64,000 nt of DNA from Anoplopoma fimbria (Eukaryota; Chordata; Actinopteri; Perciformes; Anoplopomatidae): assembly GCF_027596085.1 (NCBI RefSeq), contig NC_072449.1, positions 26,363,522 through 26,427,521 on the forward strand, given 5' to 3'. Shown piece by piece: positions 53,654 through 64,000 of the stretch. Position 1 is the stretch's first letter, and every line of letters begins with the position of its first letter. Position numbers and translations under genes: made by a program. Under the pieces are notes generated by a model that searched no databases, had not been told where the DNA came from, and saw only the letters and a list, made by a program, of their open reading frames with translations.

Positions 53654-55532
53654 GCTATATTTTGCTGGTTGAAGAGGCATCATAAAAGCCTGCTCGGTCA
53701 CCATGCTGCATTCAAATGAAAAAGCACTTTTTGATTTCTTCTTTTTTTATTGTTGTTCGGCAATTTCACTCTCACATGCAATATCCGAGCAAACGTGGAT
53801 CGAGGCAGAGTAGAGAGCTCTGGAAATAGGTCTTTGTTTTACATCTAAAATCTGCCAACTATGACATTTGAGTATCAGCTAATTTTGAATAACATGAACA
53901 AATGTTGTTATGATTGAATATATCCCATTATTCTCTTTGTGCAGCAAACTTAGCACAACCAACCACGTTTATGATAAATTAATAGAAACAACCATATCAT
54001 AGAATCGTTTATTGTTGGTGTCTGTTGTTTTTGACAAGTAGAGTGGGTAAATGAGGTGGTGAGGAGTCAAGAGGTGACAAAACACCAATATTGAGCCTCT
54101 GCAAAGACAAATATAAGCTGAGGTGATATTTGTTCTGATTGTGGGCAGCGCCAGGTGGGGTCAACCACACACATATCTGCTATTGGTTAAGGCTGCAACT
54201 TTGACCGTCAAAACTCACCGAAGTGGAACTCCAAGCTACGCGAAGATGCCAATTTGCTTTGCCATCGGAAGCGAATGTTTATTCGCTTCTGATTAAACAT
54301 TAAATCAGGCATTGGGACGATTAGCACAGGATGTGTGACTGACACTTTTAAACAGCCCATTTGTGTAGACGGTGCTGCTAGTATGCAGGTTCTTTTAACG
54401 GATTGTCTGTCAGCATAGACACACATTTACATTTAAACAGGATGTGAGGCCTATCAAAAAAGTGTGGTTTAGACTGGCACACAAGGCCAAATTGAGTGAC
54501 TACACTTGAAACATAAGATCACCCTCCATTGTGTTTCAGTCATTCATGCAGCTCTTCTTCCCATGGCTGTCTTCTAGTGTGATGGCAGGTTATGTGACTG
54601 GCCACCGCAGCGTGACGTTTTCTTTCTTCTTTGTGGCTTCCCTTGTGAGCCCCCCTGTCGCAGCCTAAACACTCTACCCATATAAATGGGAGGACTGTTT
54701 TTTTTGCCGTAACGCCTAATGTCGATTGAATTCAGCCAAAGAACGGAAGTGAACGGAAAGCAAATATTCACCAAAGTTTGACCGTGCCCCAAGTCTGATG
54801 TTGTCAACAAGCTATTGATTTTGGAACAGTAGAAAAACCACAAGTAGAATATATTGTAAGTTTACTTACAAAAGTAAAAGCACCAGTTATGTAATTCTGT
54901 CCATCTGTTTTTGATTCATCAAGAATATTGAGACCCAATGAAGGCATCTCCAGGTGATAAATACTTCTTTAATTAAGAACACTAAATGTGGCCTTCGTTC
55001 TCAGAATGGATTCCCATGAGGTCCTCACCTTAGCTGTCCCATGTGAACGATCAAATAAAGACTTTGACATTGATATGCAGCTGATTTGAATGAACAATAA
55101 TATGGATTTATTAAGTGTAAGATCCAGCTGTGAGACCCAGTGTAGCCGGGGAATGTTAATAAGTGCAGCTGGTAGAGCTTCAGAGTGGAATAACACGGGT
55201 GTGTTTTCCTTCTGTGCAAAGAGTCTGAGTGCCGGACATCTGCACTTCTTTCTTTGTGAGTCGTATTACAGCTAATGACAAATAAAAGTATCGGCATCAC
55301 TCGCACCAATAATCACAATGACAGCAGCGGCAACCAAAAGGAATTAGCCTAACTCATTAAAGGAGGTGTGAGCAAAGCCCCCACAACCTAATGAATGTAT
55401 TAAATGCACTATAAACATTATTGTCCTCATCATCTCCACCTCCCATTTAATGCTGACGGTGTGACCTTTATCAAAAGAGGGAACGCTATAGTGTGTCTCA
55501 GTCACTTCTGTTTGCAGATTGTTTTGGAGTAC

Positions 55533-55538
<6 letters not shown>

Positions 55539-55622
<84 letters not shown>
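55539..55622. repeat. (TG)42 microsatellite
   Basis: About 84 bp of TG. Confidence 0.95.
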
Positions 55623-55623
<1 letters not shown>

Positions 55624-56129
55624 CAGCGGGTAACAATCTCATTGCAGAGCTTAATCTTTATCTGGTCCAGCCCTGGCACCTGCAGCAAGCTGGAAAAAAA
55701 TAGATAAAGTCAGCCTCCCCTAACTTTTTATGAGCTATGAAAGAAAAACAAACCTTGTGCAGACAGAGTCGCAGTGTGAGAGTAGATGTGACACATTTGC
55801 CCCGAACATTTCATCCGAGAGTCAGCTGTTAAGAAAGTATATGAGGCAGCCCCTGAAATGGAGACAGGAGCTGGTTCGTGGGTCCCATGAGGATTTTCTG
55901 TTGTTTGCTCTGAGTACAGTTTGGTTGCCTGTGATGTATTGTAATGCTTTTTTGATAGCAGAATTTTCGAGACTGCTGTAGGCTGCTTGTCTGTGTGTGT
56001 TTATCTGCTTTCTCCAAATGAAGGGCCGTTGTATTCAGAGGACCGATCGCCACTTTTTGCAACGCTTTACAACACATTTAAACTTTCTTTTGTGCGCAGC
56101 AAAGCACCCAGTCAAATTGAGCTGTTGCA

Positions 56130-56215
56130 TTAATGGGCAGCTTCTCCTTGCTCAAGGGCACCTCGGCAGTGGCCTGGAAGAAAACAGGCATCTCTCCAGC
56201 TACGAGTCCACACTA
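56130..56215 (+). mobile_element. Teleost interspersed-repeat fragment
   Basis: ccttgctcaagggcacctcg, then gcagtgg and atctctccagctacgagtcc, is a string I associate with common dispersed fish repeats. Class unknown. Confidence 0.4.
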
Positions 56216-56520
56216 TTTGCTTGATCCCTGGGGGGATCCCAGCCAACTGTATTTAATCCTCTGTATCTGTATTTTACACATGGCCAAAAAAGCAGTTCAC
56301 ATTCTTGTCGTCTAATAGTGAGACTGTTATTATTCCGAACAGAAAATGCTTGAAACACATCACATGAACCCAGCGGGGGGAATGTGACAGAAACTTAAAA
56401 ATAGTGCTATTATTCACTCCTGATACCTGTGTGTCAAAACAGGAAGCTTTGCTGTCAGTCAGCTGTGTGAGTGGGCCAAGATTATGTTTGGAGAAAAGTA
56501 CAGCTGTCCCCATGCTGCAG

Positions 56521-56972
56521 TCCCAGTGCACCCAAACTAAACATTCACAACACCGACCCAACTGACGTCATACAATTTGTTTTCAATTGGATCCTAAAAA
56601 ATGTAGCTAGCTGTCAGGAAGTTGACGTAAAGCTGGCAGAGGAGGAGTTTACCAAGAACCCTGGGTGAGCGGGATAATTTGTCATCTGAAGTAACAGATA
56701 TTTAAGCACCATATTTCATGTATTAATTGATGAATGCCCTGTGAACCTTCAGGTTGATGTATCTGGAGATTAAAAAAAGAGGGTCGCCTGGCTCTGTTGG
56801 ATCCAGTTCCTCATTAGCGGAGATGACCAGTGGGGAATACATCATGTCAGCAAACAGCTCTTTTAGTGACTTGTCTAAACGCCTTCTTTGCTCCTCCACA
56901 CTTTCCAAGAAACATCCGTCTTCAGACCGACTGTTTACATCAGGAGAGAGAGTGCGCTTTCCACCAGACTAA
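56521..56972 (+). CDS. Unidentified two-exon coding segment inside arhgap42 intron
   Basis: Exon A (56521-56664) and exon B (56753-56972) are separated by an 88-bp intron with donor GTGAGC and acceptor TTCAG, and splicing keeps the frame. Exon A has acceptor CTGCAG and encodes DPTDVIQFVFNWILKNVASC, then AEEEFTKNPG. Exon B encodes LMYLEIKKRGSPGSVGSSSS, then TSGEYIMSANSSFSDLSKRL and a stop TAA at 56970-56972. The 121-aa product has an amphipathic helix, then a Ser-rich tail. I recognise no family. No upstream exon, start codon or poly(A) signal was placed, so it may be a gene's 3' end, a decayed gene or chance. Confidence 0.3.
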
Positions 56973-58556
56973 TCTGTGACCTTGCTCGACTGAAGTGACA
57001 CGAAACAAGCAGAAAGCATAAAGACATGGAGTGCAGTGAGAGAAAAAAGGAATCACTGCGGCACAGCGTGAACAGGCTTTAAAACAGTGACGTTAATCGG
57101 CTCCTGTCTGGTTTGTTTTCCTTGTTTGCCAATGTGTGATCTGATGATCTAAACCTGGAATCCACCGGCTTGTTTTGTTGAACTAACTGGGGTTGGCCAA
57201 TGTCTGTAAGACTTTTTGTTCTTTGCCTGAATATGCCTCTGTTTAAACAGATTCTTTGTTGATTGAAATAAGGTGAGAATTATAAATGACTTAGATTGGA
57301 TAAATAGTTAAAATCAGTTTCTCTACCCTTCGCTAAGCTGCTATCAAAAAAAAAAATCGAGACCCTCAATTGCCATTGCAAACCCTAAATGTAATTTCTT
57401 GAATCACATTACATGTAAAGAAACATCTGGTCTTTTTCCTAAACAACATAAAGGTTACATTAGTTCACGTATTGTAAGACTGACTTTCTGTTTAAATCTT
57501 GCATGCCAGCCAACAATTCTTCTCTCTGTTATCACAGTTTAAATACAATATACTGTGTGTGAAAACAAGATTCTGGTTAAATTTCAGGTTTTGACTTTCA
57601 GTTTGCGTATGTCTATGTTCAGGGCGAGTAATGATATACACAGTGATATCGTGTTTTATTTTGGATGTGCGGTGGATCGCACAAAGGTTTGATACCTTTC
57701 CAGCTCCAAATACTTCTCTGAGTTTGATTAAACAAGCCACCAAGGATGTTTCTAAGAACAATGGCTGCCTTTCTTTCACACTGTTGTTTCAGGGTCAACA
57801 GGACATTCCTCACAGTTCACAGACCGGCACACAAGTTACCCACAGAGCGGAGTTGGTCTACTGTTAAATCCAGAGAAAAAACCGCAGCAGATACGCACTT
57901 CACACCACTGGGTTTCAGTTCCGCGGCAGAGACAAATGATGTATAATTGAACGCGTTTAAAGGCCATCGAAGAAAATGTAAACGAAAGGAAAACTCTCAA
58001 CTTGGGAAATAAATGCAACGCCGCGCAGCAAACCAGCACCTAAGGGACTGTGAGGGGATTTTGTTGTTTATCTCACAGAAGAGGAGGAAATGGGGGACAT
58101 AATTACAAGATGCATCTTGCACATATTACTGAGAGGGAAATGAAGATGCTACTGCTTGTTAAATATTGTTTTAAGATGTGAGCGATTGCTCAGCAAAGCA
58201 GAGAGTTTGTGATGCTTTTTATCTAATTTAAATTGTGCTAAAGAAAGACGATATTAGCTGAGAGTGCATTGAACACAAACTATGTCTTAACTTTTTCACC
58301 ATCTGCATTACATGACTTGAGCAACTAATAAGAGTCAGGTTCACTTTCAGGGATAATTTTTGAACTTGCAATAAGGACTAGCTTTCTCTGTGTGAAACAC
58401 TGTGCTCTCAACACAGCGTGAAAAAAAACTATGCTAACACTCTTTCACTGAAATACAGCTCACATTACAAGAGCAGCAGAGGGCATAATAAAAAGGCACA
58501 AACCAGCTCTCACCATTCCAGAATACATTATCTAACTCTTATATACATTATCTAAC

Positions 58557-58586
58557 CAAATAGTACATTTTAAAATGTACTATTTG
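58557..58586. repeat. Perfect 30-bp palindrome
   Basis: caaatagtacatttt followed by its exact reverse complement, no loop. Confidence 0.9.
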
Positions 58587-58795
58587 TTAAAATGTAATTT
58601 TGTTTATTTATGTTTTTATGTAATTCCATAACAACTTTATCTTAAAGCACATTACCGTTTATTAAAATGAATACAATTTATTGTGGTTGTTCACAAGTCA
58701 GATTGACATGACAGTATATGGATTAAATGAGGTTGAGACATAAAAAAAGGCAAACCTGATTTATTTCTACCTTTCACAAAAAAACAAAAAAACAT

Positions 58796-58796
58796 C

Positions 58797-58827
<31 letters not shown>
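58796..58827. repeat. (CAA)n microsatellite
   Basis: About ten CAA units. Confidence 0.92.
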
Positions 58828-61548
58828 GGAAAACCCTATCTGTTTTCCACTGCAGCCATAAAAGGCTTCCTCCCAGGGGGATATGACCGTCCAAAAGCTA
58901 AAACATCAGGGCACTGCCCTTCCACTCCTAAATGCCATCCAAGCTCAGCAGTGCTGAACCTTCTCAAGCCATGCAGAACTTGAACCACTTTCACTCCTTT
59001 TTTATGCTGCTGAAAGGCTTATCAGCAAGGGAATTATAGCAGAAATTATTTTTTTATTTTTAAGATAGAATTTGGGAAGCCTTCCCGTGGAATAACACAC
59101 TCTGGTAGCTGGTGAGCCTATCGCAAAGTGCCCAAGCAAAAAAAGATTTCAGGCCTGGCCGCCTGCCAAACCAACAGACAATAAAGCGCTTCATGCTTCA
59201 CAAGGCCAACAGAAATTGGGCTATTGGTGAGAATCTATCCCAATGCAGCAGAGGCACCTTATATACAGTATGCTAGTCAACATTCCACAAAGACAGGAGG
59301 CCCCATGTGAGACACACAGGTTTCCTCTCCATCTGCTTTGAAAAATGTCTGCCTATCAGTGACTCTTATCAGTCTGTGACCTTCCATTTTTAGTGTGTAG
59401 ATTCTATGCAGACGTGAAATGGTGTAATGGTAGAAATGGAGTAAGCGTGATGGGGCCTGGAATCTGGGTTTTATTTCAGACCCATTCAGCGTGACGGTGA
59501 CAAGTATCTGCTGTGATCTCTTAGCAGCTACAAACCTTACGAATAGAAGCACCATCTGGGAGCCATTGCAGTTAAAGTATAGCAGAAAGTCGAGTCTCAT
59601 CTAGTATAATTCACAATATTTCATGTTTCGCGGATAGTATCCCTCCCCCTGTTGAGACGGATTTCATGCATTTGGCGAACATGTGTCGGTTTGAGATGTG
59701 CTAATTGAGTTTCGGCAGTCCGACCGCTTTCAAATGCGATAAAAACCAGAATGAAACCTTCTGGTCATCTGCGCTTTCCCTGCCTGCCTCGCCCCAACCA
59801 GATGCGCACACTATGAAGGCGCCGATCTGGGAAACATTTCAGGAATTTCCTCTGTGTGCTCTCTCATGTGACAGTGAACCGTTTATCATGAAATAAAAGG
59901 TGTTCAGGCGCTCTGACAAATAAGCTTTTTCGTCTTTCATAGCTTGACACTGAACAATATTTGAGCCAATGACAGACAGCTGCATATGCGCGTTTGGCAC
60001 ATTTCTACCTGACAATCACACGTCTCTACATTGTAGTTAGAAAGCTTTCATCCCTGCTTTTGTCGCTTCATATAGCTCAATGTGAGATACACGGTCTGCT
60101 GTTTTGAAAAGCCATAATATCTTACACTGATACAGTTGTCAGAAACCAGTACAGAAACCACTTAAAAATCAGAATTTCCCAGTAGAACTACTATTCCCCC
60201 TCAAACTAAACGTCAACATAAGTCTTAACAAACGTTCCATTGTGACTTCTCTATTCTCTGCTGTGGCTTCGCTGAGCTTCACTGCATTTTTATCAAATGT
60301 AATGAATAGCGTGCTGACATGTTTGTGAAACACATGAATGAAAGTCATGAAAGCAAAACTTATCTCCACAGATCCTGCTATATTCTTTTGTTCCTCATGG
60401 GGTCTAAACAATTCGTTTGTTGCCAACGACATGGCTTTTGTAGTTAAATGATGAATTATTGAACAGCTGTGGAACAATATATCAGTTATATATTTGATAG
60501 CATAAAATGGGCTATTATCCTGGCCTTTACACTTTAAAAGAGGTTGAATGTTTGGTTCGTGGAACAGTGATTTAACGACCGGGGAGCAGAATATAATATG
60601 CTCACAATGGGTTTATGGCTACTTTATGATAACTACTGCATTGCCTTTGCATTCATTCTACAAATAGGTATGATTAAAAGACACATTTGACATTATTTAC
60701 TTTTTATTTGAGCATTTAACTTACTCCCTTCTCTATGGCTGCTGGTCTAACCAACTGGGGCCATTTGAGTTTGCCACTTTATGATGGCTTTGTTCAATCT
60801 TTTGCATAATGAAAAAGAAGAAAAAATATTTAGGAGGACCTGACAAATCTGGATCTCACTCAGTAAACAAGATTTATACAAGCTGTTTATCACAGTTCAA
60901 GGATATTTTGAAATGACAGGGTATGTAGACTGTAGTTAAGAAGGTCGCTGCTGAGTCTTTGCAAAGCACAGTGGATGTGTTTGTAATCGGACACATAGTA
61001 AAACTCAATAGCATCATGTACGCTATAGAATATGATGATCCGGTCTAAGACAGCCCAAAAACATAAGTTTACATGAACAACTCTCTCCCAAGAACAAAAC
61101 CTGAGTGCTAAAACTCAAATGTTTGATGTCATCAAGTTTAAAGTGTGGAACTGCTCTATAGACAATGAATTGGGAGAGATGACACAGACAGCAACCAGGG
61201 GAATGTTCTGAGTATATAGGAACATTTTCTTTACAACTTTTTACAACTTAAAACTAACAACGCCACTATAGAATAAAGCTCATTTGGGTAAAGAAGAAAA
61301 CAAACATTCAGTTTCCCATTCTTTGTCTTTTGAGCAACTCCAGATTTTAAACTTGATGAAATTGCAGGTTTGAGACTGACGTCTCTGGTTTGTGGCCTTG
61401 AGAGAGAGTAGATCATTTTCAAAAATATGGATTTAACATTCTCCGTGCATGGAAATAAAATATTTCAATCTCTCATTTTGGGGGTGTTCCCCTTTAAGTA
61501 AATACTCAACATGTGGATTCAATCTGGAGGCATATGAAGAGCTTTATT

Positions 61549-61552
<4 letters not shown>

Positions 61553-61596
<44 letters not shown>
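61553..61596. repeat. (AT)n microsatellite
   Basis: About 22 AT units. Confidence 0.94.
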
Positions 61597-61600
<4 letters not shown>

Positions 61601-63783
61601 CTTGATGTTCATTACCAAGAATCCATTTCAGTATTTCAAAACCGTTTATTCACATTGAAGTTAATGTCATACATAGGGTGAAGGGTTAAAAAAGAATAAT
61701 AGCAGGCCTTGGAATCAAACTATATAAGAGAAAGAAGTCCTAGCAAATAAAAAATGAGGTTAGCATTCTTTATAGCTACTTCCGCTAATTTAGCTGTAGC
61801 GCAGTGGACCGAATGCATATTTTGGAAAATGATTTCTTGTATGTTTTTCAGTGGGGAATCTGGGAAATTATGAAGGTTTGTCCAAAGTCGGTCAAATGTT
61901 AATCTTGATCAAATACAGCAGGACAGAGCTGGTTATCTGGATAGAGTTGCTGGTGTCCAATAAGGAAAATAATTCAAGTTTTTATGCTGAACCTACATTT
62001 ATTTGGCCTAGACTACATAAAATTGTTTTTAATTATTAATGATGGAGCTCAATTTATGCCAAGGTGGCATTGTAGTGAAAACTGTGAATGTAATTGAGAC
62101 ATACAAATAAGCTTGAAGTAAGACACGGTCCTGGCAACCTGCCCAATAATCACTGAACTTGGTATGCTCAGCCTTTTCCTGTGAAAAGGAGCACAGTATC
62201 TACAGTATCATAAAAAGCAGTGTCAACCACAGTTTTACACCACCAAGTGAGGTGAGTCATTAGCAGCTTAAAGTTCATATGCAGGAGCAGTAAATGAAAA
62301 AACAAGGTTGCTTTCACTTCGAAATGTGCTCCACCTCAGTATAATCTTCTTGGAAAACTATATCAAAAAGCCGTTTTTCACATCATGGGGATTTATAAAA
62401 ATACAACGTTTACATATGACTTTAGTAACATTGCTGACACTTGCTTCCCAGGAGATTAAGAAAAATGTGCAGGTGGAGAATAAGCTTTTCTTCCTGCATT
62501 GCCAACATTACAATCAACCAGGAGCTCAGAGTGCAGGGATCAGAGTGCCGTTTGTTGCGTATTCCTGTGATCTGATGAGACTGAAGACTGCTAGGGTGAA
62601 GAGAAAGGAGATGATGCAAAGAGGACGCCTTTCAAGCAAGTACAGAGGGATGAAGTATGGGGGGGTGTGGGTGCTATGAATATTCCTTATTAAATCTATC
62701 ACAGTTGATTGAAGTACCGCCTCCTATAGGCTCTGTGTCTAGTCATCGCTGCAAGTGATTGCCATTACATTGCAATCGCAGATTTTTTTCAGATGTGGTG
62801 TCATTTAATTTCTGTCGTTGCTTGTCATCTTGATTTGTTTTGGTTTCTTAGCAATTAGATGCTTTTCACAAAAAAACCCTTCAAACTAATATGTTTTTGC
62901 CTTTTTTTTCTGTGTTTCTGCACATACAAATGGCGTAAACACATCAAGCTGTAAAGCAGTTTTCCCTTTTTTTGTGGAATCTAGATTCCTGACCCCAAAA
63001 TATGCACAGCACGCCACCCCCTTGTGACATGCACTCCAAAAAAAGCTGTTTTAAAAATATCGCAACCTCGCTGTGCACAAATCTGCCCTGATCATCCTCA
63101 ACACCCATCAGATGACCAGCGCTGCACCAGAGAGACAGAGTTACCACCATATGCCAGCGCCTAGTTTGAGACGCCGTGTGAGAGCCAACCAGTCCTGTGT
63201 CACACTGAGTTTGTTGGAAAGTTGTTTTCTTCTCCTCCCTTGAGAAAATATTTTCAAGCTCTGCATAATTGCTAATTTAGCCAAAATATTGCTATTTCAG
63301 ACCGACAGGGGTGTCACGGTCTACACATCATCTACAGCAATAAAAAATCATTTACAAGGATCAGTGCTTTGGTAAAAAAAAAAAAAAATAGGCCATATGA
63401 ATTGATGAATGGTGCCGTTACGCTTGTCAAATTGATTAGGATGACATGATATTCCATATAGCTACATGGTCTGCACGAAGTGACCCACATCTTCAAAGGG
63501 CAACTGTTTCCATCGTGAAATGTAGATGCACTTTGAATGTCAGGAAGGACAGGGTCACATTTAGCAACATGAATTTAAGTCTTTATATTAACATCAATAG
63601 GACGAACCTATGTTTTAGCAATGTACAGTCAAGCAGAGGTACAGTATACCTGAACATCCATGTGGAAAGTATGCACAGTGTGAGAGCTTTAGTGGGTTAA
63701 ATGACAATACTGTCATGTTCTTAGAACTAGCTTAAACTAAATTGTGTTTGTCCTCCGAAGCTCAAACTGTGCTCCCCAGTTAA

Positions 63784-63815
63784 AGTGTTATTCCAAACTA
63801 ATTTGGAATAACACT
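63784..63815. repeat. Hairpin, 14-bp perfect arms, 4-nt loop
   Basis: agtgttattccaaa pairs exactly with 63802-63815 around ctaa. Confidence 0.88.
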
Positions 63816-64000
63816 GAAAAAAAGGTGGCTTTTAAAAGTCTGCTCCTTCACGGAGAGCAGAGTCCTAATGAAAATGTCTTGGGTTGTTATAAAAACCTAT
63901 GACTGAAAACCTGCAGCTGATCTCATTTGCATATAAGACTTGGTAAATCAGATGCATGGCTGAAGTGTGTGGACTCAGGTAATTCCTGCCTTGAGGCATT

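Larger units (their letters stand above)
48570..64000 (-). other. arhgap42 5' intron(s), remaining part
   Basis: I found no BAR N-terminal exon (a sequence like CIGDAETDDE or VEEERRRL) on the minus strand up to the window edge, so this is read as intron. It carries a SINE, a TTAA element, microsatellites, palindromes and a possible plus-strand gene segment. Confidence 0.55.

Noticed and set aside
56723..56908. Minus-strand frame with VEEQRRRL, like the missing arhgap42 BAR exon (VEEERRRL)
   Set aside because: The rest does not match the BAR domain and there is no donor after RRRL. It is the antisense of plus-strand exon B.

Overview
The window is vertebrate nuclear DNA, almost certainly from a teleost fish and probably a percomorph. 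Its genes are split into many short exons with GT-AG introns. Microsatellites are abundant. Several short repeats resemble fish families: a tRNA-headed SINE with an L2-like tail, short TTAA-flanked inverted-repeat elements, and LINE 3' ends with a TTATC tail. No bacterial, viral or CRISPR feature was seen.

Four genes could be rebuilt exon by exon, and the reading frame is kept across every splice junction. In order they are: cep126 (minus, 1-6426, 3' end outside the window), trpc6 (plus, 10567-16396, complete, 836 aa), pgr (plus, 20342-24724, complete, 624 aa) and arhgap42 (minus, 27006-48569, last 21 coding exons, N-terminal exons outside the window). From memory, this is the CEP126-TRPC6-PGR-ARHGAP42 neighbourhood of human chromosome 11q22, without ANGPTL5 between cep126 and trpc6.

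Layout: 1-6.4 kb, cep126 exons; 6.4-8.5 kb, divergent intergenic region with a CTCF-like motif, a long GT microsatellite and a 32-bp minisatellite; 8.4-16.8 kb, trpc6 with a likely 5' UTR exon; 16.8-20.1 kb, a repeat block made of a near-perfect foldback and a ~690-bp pentanucleotide array that ends about 260 bp before the pgr start codon; 20.3-25 kb, pgr; 25-27 kb, tail-to-tail intergenic DNA; 27-48.6 kb, arhgap42 SH3, Ser/Pro-rich, RhoGAP, PH and BAR exons; 48.6-64 kb, arhgap42 intronic DNA with a SINE, a TTAA element, microsatellites and a possible two-exon plus-strand coding segment at 56.5-57 kb.

The genes are functionally unrelated: a centrosome/cilium protein, a diacylglycerol-activated cation channel, the nuclear progestin receptor and a Rho GTPase-activating protein. 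They sit together because of conserved synteny. The most unusual DNA is the foldback plus pentamer array beside pgr. The unidentified spliced ORF inside the arhgap42 intron is the best candidate for something not yet described.
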